Shown: in pieces, positions 7,488 to 15,932 of the stretch | Layout of the letters: each line of letters opens with the position of its first letter | Position numbering within the stretch: the stretch's first letter is position 1 | Assembly: GCF_015477835.1 (NCBI RefSeq) | Contig: NZ_JADLQN010000004.1 | Location: 124,001-188,000 of the forward strand | Length of the DNA stretch: 64,000 nt | DNA from: Nocardia higoensis | GTDB taxonomy: Bacteria > Actinomycetota > Actinomycetes > Mycobacteriales > Mycobacteriaceae | Reading direction: 5' to 3' | Translations under genes and position numbers: made by a program | Notes under the pieces: generated by a model | Databases searched by the model: none | Told to the model about the DNA's origin: nothing | Seen by the model: only the letters and a program-made list of their open reading frames with translations

Positions 7488-9070
7488 GGTCGGGGGGCTT
7501 TCTGGAGAAGGGAGGGCGCTTTGGTACTTGTCAGTTCCGAGGCGAACCGGTGCTCGGCAGCCGCCCGGGCACGGAATCCGCGCGAGTTCTTCGGTAGTGA
7601 GGCCAGACGAAGTCCTAGTAGTCGATGTGCGGAACGGCGGAGCGTTCCTGCGTACTCACGCCCGGCGTCTTCGACTCCCCGGCCTTCTGCGATGGCATCG
7701 AGCAGTTCATGAAAGGGGTTGGCGGCAGCAGCGTAGTGTTCGGCAGACGCGTCGAAGCGAGCCATCTGGTGGGCTTTGTCGGCAGGCTTTGCGCTCGGAT
7801 AGGCGAGGGTCCAGGCAGTGTGTGCTGCGGCGCGGAGTGCGGTTCCGAGGTATTCAGCCACTTGCGAACCGGTTTCGGAAGCTCTGTGCAGCTCCTGCTC
7901 GCGGCCCGGGACGAAAGGGAAAGTATCGGAAATCCAAGTGGCGATCTTGTTCTGGTCCGTAGCCAGACCGACCGCCCACAGAAGTATCCGACGTTCACTG
8001 ATCGAAGCGAGCCGACTGTAGAGATCACTTCCCATGGTGCGCTGGGCGACTGCCGCGTAGAGCGCGTGCGACTGCCGCCACAGTGCGCGCCTGACGGAAG
8101 GCTGCAAGGGGGCCATTTCGGAAGTCGTTCCCTTGGGGACCAGGACCGCATCCTGAAGGTACGTTGCCGGAAGGGGGGCGAGAAGTTCGCCTGCGCCGAT
8201 CAGGACGCGATCGACCGCGATGCTTCCGTCTTCCGCACGGACCGGTCGTAGAAGGATGGAACGGCCGAGAATGCTATGCAGGTCGGCGGGACCATCGGGT
8301 GTTCGCCCGTTCGGTTTGCGATCGAATGGGCGGCGTTGTCGTTGCGTCCAGCTCCTGTTGAACGTGCCCGCCTTGCCCATCTCGCAGGGAGCGAGATTCA
8401 GGCGCAAGGTATCGGCGAGGGTGTCGCCGAGGGCGAGTACGCGGATGCGTGATGAGAGCCGAGTAGTGGCGAGATTGTTGAGTGCCGGCCCCAGTCCCGG
8501 CAAGTTGCCGGGCACACGACCACGGGTGCCGGGTGCATAGCAGTGCTGAACGAGCGTCGCCCGGAACGCCTCGGCGGGGCGAAGAGGGTGCTCGTATTCG
8601 AGATGGTGTTTGTCGAAATGCAGGAGGTAGTCCCCGCTGTGTTCGAGCACCAGTTGTGCGGGCCCGCAGCCGTGTTCGTCGATGAATGGCGCGAGGTGGG
8701 CGTTCTGCCACAACGGCAACAGTCGGTCGAACATGTTCCATGTGCCGGGATCGTTGCGTAGCCAGGTGGCGGCTTCGTCCAGCGGGTGTCTGGTCCTTAC
8801 CCACTCCACCCATTCTTCGGTGTCTTCCGGGTGGATCCCTGCTGCATAGCAGATGGCGAGCAGACACTCGATGATTGCCACGGTTTCGCCGGGAGTCGTC
8901 CCCGAGACAGTCTGCAGCTCTTCGGCTTCGGCCAACGCGGTGACGAGGGAGACGGGGCGTCGCTCTCCGCTGGTTGTCAGTGCGAGAAGGCATGATTCGG
9001 TCCGCGGATCCCAGTGGAACGCGGAACCCTGTGGAATATCCTGATATGACGCCAAGCTAGTTGATGGCAC
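7484..9070 (-). CDS. cas8e: Cascade large subunit Cas8e (Cse1/CasA)
   Basis: Recognises the PAM and recruits Cas3. The longest frame (GTG at 9070) gives 528 residues, normal for the family. The N-terminus is divergent: the usual FxLxxEPWIPV strand appears to be replaced by FHWDPRTESCLLAL, after which RRPVSLVTALAEAEEL and the ILxCLLAICYAAG-like helix fit Cse1. NPFHELLDAIAEG and the long C-terminal helical bundle are also present. The start region (9040-9070) is also the predicted target of the mini-array RNA at 12134-12210. A TTG at 9055 is an alternative start. Confidence 0.9.
   Translation of the reverse strand: MPSTSLASYQDIPQGSAFHWDPRTESCLLALTTSGERRPVSLVTALAEAEELQTVSGTTPGETVAIIECLLAICYAAGIHPEDTEEWVEWVRTRHPLDEAATWLRNDPGTWNMFDRLLPLWQNAHLAPFIDEHGCGPAQLVLEHSGDYLLHFDKHHLEYEHPLRPAEAFRATLVQHCYAPGTRGRVPGNLPGLGPALNNLATTRLSSRIRVLALGDTLADTLRLNLAPCEMGKAGTFNRSWTQRQRRPFDRKPNGRTPDGPADLHSILGRSILLRPVRAEDGSIAVDRVLIGAGELLAPLPATYLQDAVLVPKGTTSEMAPLQPSVRRALWRQSHALYAAVAQRTMGSDLYSRLASISERRILLWAVGLATDQNKIATWISDTFPFVPGREQELHRASETGSQVAEYLGTALRAAAHTAWTLAYPSAKPADKAHQMARFDASAEHYAAAANPFHELLDAIAEGRGVEDAGREYAGTLRRSAHRLLGLRLASLPKNSRGFRARAAAEHRFASELTSTKAPSLLQKAPRP
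9040..9062 (-). promoter_or_regulatory. Putative Cascade target at the cas8e/cas3 divergent start
   Basis: Read on the minus strand, 9059-9040 is TAGCTTGGCGTCATATCAGG. It matches the 20-nt spacer-like segment at 12162-12181 at positions 1-5, 7-13 and 16-18. The first mismatch is at position 6, which type I-E Cascade flips out and does not pair. The adjacent trinucleotide on the PAM side (9062-9060) is AAC. Cascade bound here would cover the cas8e start and lie about 40 bp upstream of the preferred cas3 start. Function is inferred; the sequence match is direct. Confidence 0.55.
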
Positions 9071-9099
9071 GCGAGAACCATACTGCCGCAGAGGAAGTC

Positions 9100-12063
9100 A
9101 TGGAAGAGGAACTTAGAAACTCCCAATTGCCGTGGGGGAAGACGGATCTGTCGGGGATGTCTGCGGCCCGGGGTGGGCCATCCTGGGACCCGCTGCTGGC
9201 GCACCTCCTCGACGTAGCCGCGGTCACCATGCGGCTGTGGGACGTATACCTGCCGAAACCCATGCGGGTGCGACTGGCCGAGGCATTCGGTGGCGGTGAC
9301 GAGTCCGTCGCGCGTGCGGTGGTGGCGTTCCTCGCCGCACTGCACGATCTAGGCAAGGCCTCCGATTGCTTTCAACACCTGTTCGGCACCGGACGCGGAG
9401 CCAGGCCGGGGCTTGTCGAAGGTCGCGCCGAATGGGAGCGGATAGTGCACGCTCACGGGTTTCCATTGGCGCATGCGGCGGACTTGGCGGCCGGCGCCCG
9501 TCACGAGCACGTCACTGCGGCTGTTCTTCCCCGGCTACTCGGATGCCGGTGCCCGGATTGCGGCGGTAACGAGCAGCCGGTGCGAGGGCTGCACATTGTC
9601 GCGATGCTGCTCGGCGGGCATCACGGCCATATACCACCGAAGGACACCGTCGATCGCGCTGCTGCTGCCGTCTCGCCGCAACTGCTGCGCGAGGTGCATC
9701 CTTTGCTGCTGACGGACCTGGCCGAACAGCTCGAGGTCGATCTGGAAGCACTGCCACACGTTGTCCGGCCCACCAGGCCGAGTACTTTTCCGGTGTTCGC
9801 CGGTTTGGTGGTGCTCGCCGACTGGGTAGCCTCCACCGAAACGCTGTTCACCTACCGGCGCCTCGGGCCGATCTCGTCATGGTGGGCGAGTTCGCGAGCC
9901 GAGGCAGTCGCCGCGTGTGACCGGCTGCATCTGAATCGCTGGGAGCCGAATCCGGTGCAATGGGCGGATATTTGGCCGGCGACGATGCCGCGCCCTTTCC
10001 AATCCGCGGTTGTCGACCACGTTCCGTCGGAAGGGCAGATCCTCGCCATCATCGAATCCGACACCGGATCGGGAAAGACCAGGGGAGCGCTGTGGTGTGC
10101 CCACCGGCTGATTCGGACCCGCGGTTATACCGGGGTCTACCAGGCGGTTCCGACCCGCGCGGCAACGAATCAGGCCGCACGTGAGATGAGGTCCTTTCTC
10201 GGGACCGCGCTCGGTCGAGACGGCATCGCCAATCTCGCCGTCGTCCACGGCGCAGCGGCAGCCGCCACTATCGTCCACGAGCTGCTCGATGCCGGTGCGG
10301 CCGAACAGTCGGAACTGGACGCGATTCGCGAGGCCGCTGCGGCATCCATCGAAGCGGGTAACGATCTCGACGGACATGTCGTGCTCGATCCCTGGTTTCT
10401 GCGCCGCTGCCTCGGTCTGATCTCACCTTTCGGCGTCGGGACCGTCGATCAGGTGGTGTTGTCCGCGCAGCCGTCGCGGCATTGGTTCCTCCGGATGTTC
10501 GGACTTGCCTGCAAGATCATCATCATCGACGAAGCCCATGCCTATGAACTGTTCCAGCAGCATCTCTTACAGGCCGCCTTGTCCTGGTTCGCCGATGCAG
10601 GTGCGTCGGTCATCGTCCTGTCCGCTACGTTGCCGCGGAATGTGCGTTCGGAACTCACCGAAGCATGGTGCAGGGGACTGGGTACCGCACCTGTCGATGC
10701 GGGAGAGTCCGGTCCGATCACAATCGTCGATCAGCACGGTTCGGTCCGCCGTATTGCCCCGCCGGTGCCGCATCCGCTCCACACGACGATCTGCCTCGAG
10801 GAGGATCCAGGACATGTCGCGCTGGCGCATCGGCTCCTATCCGAGATTCGGTCCGGCGGGATCGTCGCAGTCATTCGTAATCGCGTGCAACAGGCGCACG
10901 ATCTCTACACCGAAGTGCGTGCCCTCGCCGAGAACGAGGGCTGGGAACCTGACGAGATCGTCATTCTCCACGCGGGGATGCTTCCCCGGATCCGCCAACA
11001 GATCGAAGCCGAGATAACCGAACAGGTCGGTGCTGTTCCGGGTGGCGGCCCCAATCCGCTCCGGCCACAGCGCCTCATCGTCATCGCGACGCAAGTCGTC
11101 GAACAGTCGCTCGATCTCGACTTCGACTGGATCGTCACCGATCTGGCGCCCATCGACCTGCTGATCCAGCGACGCGGCAGACTGCATCGCCACTCGGTGA
11201 ACGATCCCCTCCGGCCGCCTCGGTTCAGGGCGCCGCAGATGACCGTTCTGCACCGAACGCGTAATGGGTTGCCGGTTGTCGGAAAACCGAGTCGGAACAG
11301 GCCGGACGACGAGACCAATGCCGATGCCTGGGTCTATGCGCCCTTCGTCCTCGCTGCTACCTGGAAAACGCTGTCGGATCGCATCGGGCGAGGAACCTGC
11401 GGCACCTGTGGTGTTCATCCGGGAGGGAACTCGACGCTGCACATCGTGACTCCGGCCGATTCGGGCGCTCTCATCGAGTCTGTCTACGGTCCGCTTTCTC
11501 CCGCCGGTGGTTCGATCGGGGAACTGATCGAAACAACGAGGCACGAATGGGAAGTCGAGCTTCAGGAGGAGTACATGCAGGCCGAGCACCTCGCGGTCGC
11601 CCCCTACACGCGTCGTGGGAGGCCGACCGGCATCGAGAATCTAGCTTCGGGATCGGCTCATGGTTCCGGGGATAACGGTGGAGCACAGGGGATTCGCGCC
11701 CGATCGCGACTCGGCGAGGAGACCGTTCCTGTCGTGGTCGTGTTTCGGCGATCGGATGGCGGGCTCGCCTACGACTCGACGGGAACTTTGCCGCTGGACT
11801 TTCGCCGGTATCGGGGAGACCTCACGCCAGCCGAAGTCGACGTTGCTCGTCGACAGCAGTACGACATCATGTCGAACACGATCGCCGTTCCGGTCCGGTG
11901 GTTTTCGAGGGGGCGCATACCTGCTACCAAGACATGGCCGCCTCTCGGTCGGGGACCATTCGGACGGCTGGACGTTCTCGTCGTCGATGCTGATGGTCGG
12001 TGCGAGGGGCTCCCCGAACGCCTTCGGTACTCCGATACCCGGGGTCTGTCGATTTCTCGATGA
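9100..12063 (+). CDS. cas3: CRISPR nuclease-helicase Cas3 (HD-DExH)
   Basis: Degrades DNA bound by Cascade. ATG 9100 is preferred for its GAGGAAG ribosome site, giving 987 residues; ATG 9064 would add 12. The HD nuclease domain comes first: HLLDVAAVTMRLWDVYL, FLAALHDLGKASDCF (HD pair), ARHEHVTAAVL and LLGGHHGH. The superfamily 2 helicase follows: SDTGSGKTRGALW (motif I, about residue 335), IIIIDEAHAYE (motif II, DEAH), VLSATLP (motif III), then VIATQVVEQSLDLD and LIQRRGRLHRH (motifs V-VI). It is transcribed away from the Cascade operon with almost no space between the two start codons. Confidence 0.97.
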   Translation: MEEELRNSQLPWGKTDLSGMSAARGGPSWDPLLAHLLDVAAVTMRLWDVYLPKPMRVRLAEAFGGGDESVARAVVAFLAALHDLGKASDCFQHLFGTGRGARPGLVEGRAEWERIVHAHGFPLAHAADLAAGARHEHVTAAVLPRLLGCRCPDCGGNEQPVRGLHIVAMLLGGHHGHIPPKDTVDRAAAAVSPQLLREVHPLLLTDLAEQLEVDLEALPHVVRPTRPSTFPVFAGLVVLADWVASTETLFTYRRLGPISSWWASSRAEAVAACDRLHLNRWEPNPVQWADIWPATMPRPFQSAVVDHVPSEGQILAIIESDTGSGKTRGALWCAHRLIRTRGYTGVYQAVPTRAATNQAAREMRSFLGTALGRDGIANLAVVHGAAAAATIVHELLDAGAAEQSELDAIREAAAASIEAGNDLDGHVVLDPWFLRRCLGLISPFGVGTVDQVVLSAQPSRHWFLRMFGLACKIIIIDEAHAYELFQQHLLQAALSWFADAGASVIVLSATLPRNVRSELTEAWCRGLGTAPVDAGESGPITIVDQHGSVRRIAPPVPHPLHTTICLEEDPGHVALAHRLLSEIRSGGIVAVIRNRVQQAHDLYTEVRALAENEGWEPDEIVILHAGMLPRIRQQIEAEITEQVGAVPGGGPNPLRPQRLIVIATQVVEQSLDLDFDWIVTDLAPIDLLIQRRGRLHRHSVNDPLRPPRFRAPQMTVLHRTRNGLPVVGKPSRNRPDDETNADAWVYAPFVLAATWKTLSDRIGRGTCGTCGVHPGGNSTLHIVTPADSGALIESVYGPLSPAGGSIGELIETTRHEWEVELQEEYMQAEHLAVAPYTRRGRPTGIENLASGSAHGSGDNGGAQGIRARSRLGEETVPVVVVFRRSDGGLAYDSTGTLPLDFRRYRGDLTPAEVDVARRQQYDIMSNTIAVPVRWFSRGRIPATKTWPPLGRGPFGRLDVLVVDADGRCEGLPERLRYSDTRGLSISR

Positions 12064-12133
12064 CAACCTCGGACCTGTCGATAGGCTCGGACGGAAGGGT
12101 TCGCCTGCTGAAACGAAGTGAAGTAACGTACCA

Positions 12134-12210
12134 GTCGCCCCGTAATGGCGGGGATGGACCGTAGCTGGGCGTCAGCTCATCTCGAGCCCCGGAGAACCGG
12201 GGAAACGCTC
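12134..12210 (+). ncRNA. Degenerate two-repeat mini-array, CreR/CreA-like guide RNA candidate
   Basis: Psi-repeat 1 (12134-12161) keeps GTC, GCCCCG, GCGGGGATGG and CC of the local repeats with one gap, so the Cas6e hairpin base and most of the 5' handle survive. Psi-repeat 2 (12182-12210) keeps a GCCCCGG/CCGGGG hairpin with an AGAA loop. Between them lies a 20-nt spacer-like segment, TAGCTGGGCGTCAGCTCATC. It matches the cas8e/cas3 start region as described at 9040-9062. Known precedents are CreA antitoxin RNAs and CreR cas-regulating RNAs, which guide Cascade through short complementarity to repress without cleavage. Expression and function are inference. Confidence 0.6.
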
Positions 12211-12335
12211 GTTGCATCTGCAAGCATCATGGTTGAATTCGCGATCATGTACAGAGGCGCATCGTGCGAGTCGTCCCCCGCAGTAGTGGATGCTGGTCGA
12301 CTTCGGCGGGCTGCGCTCTTTCACGGTAGCGATTC

Positions 12336-12386
12336 AAAGTGAATGAAAACGGACGTGATGCGTCGGAACGCCGCAGGTCAACAAGT
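12336..12386 (+). promoter_or_regulatory. Array 2 leader, conserved repeat-proximal 51 nt
   Basis: AAAGTGAATGAAAAC, 22 variable nt, then GCAGGTCAACAAGT immediately before the first repeat. Blocks and spacing equal those of the array 1 leader, which marks this end as the one where new spacers enter and the array transcript begins. Confidence 0.8.
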
Positions 12387-13754
12387 GTCTGCCCCGCACG
12401 TGCGGGGATGGTCCCTCACGCCGAGCTAAGGGCCATCCCCGCACCGCGTCTGCCCCGCACGTGCGGGGATGGTCCCGGGGTGGCCGTGATCAGGTCGAGG
12501 ACAGTGGTGTCTGCCCCGCACGTGCGGGGATGGTCCCTCGCGGAGACTCAGGTAGCGCACCATGCCGCCGTCTGCCCCGCACGTGCGGGGATGGTCCCCC
12601 GAACGCCGTGCAGATCTGGGATTCGTGGCGGTCTGCCCCGCACGTGCGGGGATGGTCCCACCAACACCCAGCAGCCCGACTTCGCCGCGATGTCTGCCCC
12701 GCACGTGCGGGGATGGTCCCGATAGCCACGAACGAAACACGAGTTCTTGCCAGTCTGCCCCGCACGTGCGGGGATGGTCCCTGAATATGGCAATGAAAAC
12801 GCTCCAGACATCGGTCTGCCCCGCACGTGCGGGGATGGTCCCTCCCGCCCGTTCATCCTCTGATAGATGGCGGTGTCTGCCCCGCACGTGCGGGGATGGT
12901 CCCTTGTTGTGCACGTATTTCACATCATCGGGCTGGTCTGCCCCGCACGTGCGGGGATGATCCCCACCATTGCTGTGTGGTGACGGCGTACGCGATGTCT
13001 GCCCCGCACGTGCGGGGATGGTCCCCACACATATCGGGTGCCATGCCGCAAGTTCGCGTCTGCCCCGCACGTGCGGGATGGTCCCTGCTCGGTGATCGCC
13101 CTACGCGCGGAATCGACGTCTGCCCCGCACGTGCGGGGATGGTCCCGCCTGGCCGACATTGTGCGGGTCGCAAGATTGGTCTGCCCCGCACGTGCGGGGA
13201 TGGTCCCCGGTTCAGGATGTGATCAGCCGGGGTGGGCACGTCTGCCCCGCACGTGCGGGGATGGTCCCGGGCAGTGGGCGGCGCGGCACCCCCGCGGCTT
13301 GTCTGCCCCGCACGTGCGGGGATGGTCCCCGGAATAGTCGCAGCACCGACTTCACGCAGATGTCTGCCCCGCACGTGCGGGGATGGTCCCCAGTGCCGCG
13401 GCCCTTCGGGGTTGCAGGTGGCGTCTGCCCCGCACGTGCGGGGATGGTCCCCCGCGGGTCTCGGCGACCATGCGGTGGCCGATGTCTGCCCCGCACGTGC
13501 GGGGATGGTCCCTTGATCTCGCCCTCGAACTGAGTGCGTTTGCGGTCTGCCCCGCACGTGCGGGGATGGTCCCTGGGCCGCGATCGCCCGCCCCGCGGCG
13601 GGCAGGTCTGCCCCGCACGAGCGGGGATGGTCCCGTGCCGAGGTTGTCCTGCGCGCTGTTGACGGCGTCTGCCCCGCACCCGCAGGGAGTGCCCCACCAC
13701 CGCCACTCTTCCCGGCAGAGAAACCGCGCCTGCCCGCGCACGCAGGGATGCGTC
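12387..13754 (+). CRISPR. Type I-E CRISPR array 2, 23 repeats, transcribed rightward
   Basis: 29-nt repeats with 32-nt spacers, starts every 61 nt from 12387. The repeat begins GTCTGCCCC, has an ACGT loop in the same CCCCGC/GCGGGG stem as array 1, and ends ATGGTCCC. The repeat at 12936 has one change (ATGATCCC), that at 13058 has lost one G, and the repeats at 13606, 13667 and 13728 are increasingly degenerate, marking the trailer. Array 2 differs from array 1 only at repeat position 4 and the four loop bases. Confidence 0.98.
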
Positions 13755-13905
13755 AGCGTTATCTGCCACGGAATGATGCATCCCCCACAGCTCGCTCTCT
13801 TGCTGGCGGCATTGCGGGGCACCACGTTATTGACGCTTGCGTGTAGGTGGGCGTAGGGAAGGGCCCGGCGCGACTGGGATCGCACTGCGCTTCCCGAATC
13901 CGAAG

Positions 13906-14229
13906 CTATGTTCCTGTAACAGGCGTTGCACCGGCCGCTTCTGCGATCTGATCGATATGCCTAGCGAGATCGAAATCCAGCTTGGTCAGTTTCCGTCCGG
14001 CGTCGTGAGTTGTGATCCGGAACTCGACTCGCTGCCAGGTGATCAGCATGTCCGGGTGATGGCCGACTTCACGGGCCTTCGCTGCGACGTAAACGGCCAA
14101 GTGGACGCATTCGTGATAGGTGTGGGCGAACGTACGTGTGATCTCGTTCCCGTCGCGCTTCCAGCCGGGTAGGGCGGCAAGGGCAGCGGCGATCTGGCTG
14201 TCGTTCAGTGGTGCGGGCGGTGAGCTCAT
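13906..14229 (-). CDS. Pterin-4a-carbinolamine dehydratase (PCD/DCoH family)
   Basis: Dehydrates 4a-hydroxytetrahydrobiopterin formed by aromatic amino acid hydroxylases, or acts in pterin metabolism more widely. 107 residues, the usual length. GWKRDGNEITRTF opens the fold; VGHHPDMLITWQRVEF carries the conserved His-His-Pro active-site motif and TTHDAGRKLTKLDFDLA the second signature. The ATG overlaps the stop of the upstream XRE-TPR gene by 4 nt. No aromatic amino acid hydroxylase is visible nearby, so the substrate context is open. Confidence 0.9.
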   Translation of the reverse strand: MSSPPAPLNDSQIAAALAALPGWKRDGNEITRTFAHTYHECVHLAVYVAAKAREVGHHPDMLITWQRVEFRITTHDAGRKLTKLDFDLARHIDQIAEAAGATPVTGT

Positions 14230-15614
14230 GCGAGGGACCCCACGATGGCTTGGAGTTCACGGCCCGCTGAAGTGTGTGCCCACGCGCTTGAATGGGCAAG
14301 GAGGGCCTTCAATTCCCGGCGGAGTCTCGCTGAACCAGTTTTCTCGAAGGCTTTGGCAGCTTCCGTGGCTGCCCAGACGGCACGGTCAGGGTCTGGCATT
14401 TTGGCGAGTGCGGCGGATTGTCGTGCCCGGAAGACTGCGTTGTCGCGGCGTGCCAGCTCGGGCATGGAGTCCATGATTTCGTCCCACAGGGCTGCTGCGT
14501 CGGCGGCGTCTTGCGCTGTGCCGGTGCGTCCGTAGCTGATCGCACGTTGCACTTCGACATGGTGTGGGGTGCGTCGGCAGGCGTTGCCCCATGGATGTTC
14601 GTCGTCAACCCTGGCAGTGAGAGCGGCGACGTTGTCTAGCAGGCGGTCCGCTGTTGCGCGGTCTCCAAGCATGGCGTGGCCTTGTGCTTCGTGTTGAAGT
14701 GCGATCACGCGGCACTTCGGGGACAGTTTCTGCCCGGCAGACTGAGCGGCACGGGCGTAGTCCACAACGACACGGCCGTCGTCGAGGTCCAGCGCGAGCA
14801 TCGCCATGTTGGACAAGGCGTATGAGATGACCTGCTGCTCACCAGAGCGGTGCGCGAGGGCCAAGGTGGTGTAGCGCCATTGTGTGGAGGCGGCGAGGTT
14901 GCCAGCGTCTTGATGGAGCCAGCCGAGGAGAGCGGCGTAGGCGGCGCCGGTTTCGAGTAGGCCGCAGCGTGTGAGGGAATCGGCTTCGCTCGCCAACTGG
15001 ATGATCAGTTCGGTTTGAGCCTGCACGGCGGGTATGAGGTGAAGGGGGCCTAGAAAGGCGTCCGCTGCGTAGTGTCCGGCGAGCTGGACGTGGAAGTGGT
15101 CGACGAGTTCGGGCGGCGTATGTGTGTCTTTGAGGCTGCCGAGTGGCGAATCCGCCATGTAGGTCCGGCATTCGCACGACTCGTTCAGCGCCGATGGACC
15201 GAGCACCAGCCCTGCTACTGACCCGGTCATCACCTGAAGGAATCTCTTCCGATCCACTGAAACCTCTTCTGCCGCAACTGGAGGGCTCAGCTCCACGGTA
15301 GCCGCATTCGCTACCTGTGGAAGCGCTGTAGCTCGGCGCCGCTGGCGCTGTCTGCGTTCCTCCCATGCGGTCTGGCCAGCGGCGACTATTTCCTCGAACC
15401 GGGCGCGGTCTTCATCCGATGCCCGCTGCCGCAGCGCGGTGTCGAGAATCTCCTGAGTCTTGGTGCGGAGGACGACACTGCCCAAGCCGGCGCGCCAGTT
15501 GTTGACCGTGGTCGTCTCGACACCCAGCAACGAGGCGAAGTCGCGCACCGATCTGCGCATCGCCTCCTGCAAAGCGACCGCTTCGAACCCCGTCCACTCC
15601 TGCGCTCGTACCAT
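14226..15614 (-). CDS. XRE-type helix-turn-helix regulator with TPR-like C-terminus
   Basis: 462 residues from the ATG at 15614. The N-terminus contains a helix-turn-helix of the form MRRSVRDFASLLGVETTTVNNW (residues about 15-36). A charged linker and a short Ser/Val/Gly stretch near residue 140 follow. The C-terminal 280 residues are Ala/Leu-rich helix pairs typical of the TPR-containing regulators common in Streptomyces and Nocardia, for example GAAYAALLGWLHQDAGNLA and YALSNMAMLALDLDDGR. It is transcribed into the pterin dehydratase gene. Ligand and targets are unknown. Confidence 0.85.
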   Translation of the reverse strand: MVRAQEWTGFEAVALQEAMRRSVRDFASLLGVETTTVNNWRAGLGSVVLRTKTQEILDTALRQRASDEDRARFEEIVAAGQTAWEERRQRQRRRATALPQVANAATVELSPPVAAEEVSVDRKRFLQVMTGSVAGLVLGPSALNESCECRTYMADSPLGSLKDTHTPPELVDHFHVQLAGHYAADAFLGPLHLIPAVQAQTELIIQLASEADSLTRCGLLETGAAYAALLGWLHQDAGNLAASTQWRYTTLALAHRSGEQQVISYALSNMAMLALDLDDGRVVVDYARAAQSAGQKLSPKCRVIALQHEAQGHAMLGDRATADRLLDNVAALTARVDDEHPWGNACRRTPHHVEVQRAISYGRTGTAQDAADAAALWDEIMDSMPELARRDNAVFRARQSAALAKMPDPDRAVWAATEAAKAFEKTGSARLRRELKALLAHSSAWAHTSAGRELQAIVGSLA

Positions 15615-15696
15615 CGCCCCGCCTTCGCACCCTGTATGGAAGACCACCCCTACGCTGCGCCCACAGTACTCCGTCATTAGGCCATCTTCGGCTGAA

Positions 15697-15909
15697 TCAA
15701 TCTCCACGAGAGTAGATCTCGGCCCCGGTGCCGGGGTGCGAGAACTGCATGGCGACGACGTGTGGCGATCCCTCGGCATCGGGCGCTGACCACGAAATTG
15801 CCAGCAGCTCCTCAGCTCGTCGCTGCCGATCGGAGTCTCCTTGCGCCAGGGAACGCGCCGCGATCGGTACATGAGCGATCGCCTGCACGGCAACGGTGCA
15901 CATGTCCAC
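15697..15909 (-). CDS. Small hypothetical protein upstream of the XRE-TPR gene
   Basis: 70-codon frame in the same direction as the XRE-TPR regulator, ending 83 bp before its start. Composition is balanced (EELLAISWSAPDAEG, then MQFSHPGTGAEIYSR) and more protein-like than the frames on the other strand. No domain is recognised. It occupies most of the 318-bp gap between the XRE-TPR gene and the divergent P450. Confidence 0.45.
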   Translation of the reverse strand: MDMCTVAVQAIAHVPIAARSLAQGDSDRQRRAEELLAISWSAPDAEGSPHVVAMQFSHPGTGAEIYSRGD

Positions 15910-15932
15910 GTTCGTGATTCGGAGTATCAGCC

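Noticed and set aside
9061..9099. Earlier cas3 starts (TTG 9061, ATG 9064)
   Set aside because: Weaker ribosome site than ATG 9100, and they would overlap the cas8e start; kept only as alternatives.
12229..12342. 37-codon frame between the mini-array and array 2 leader, possible CreT-like toxin
   Set aside because: No ribosome site, no hydrophobic or rare-codon signature of known CreT RNAs, and it runs into the leader. The mini-array target points to the cas promoter region, not here.
12339..13781. Long frames through array 2 with repeated CPARAGMVP- or HVRG-type peptides
   Set aside because: They are translations of CRISPR repeats.
1918..13800. Genomic island integrated at the tRNA-Asn 3' end
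   Set aside because: No duplicated tRNA 3' end (attR) was found downstream and no integrase is present.
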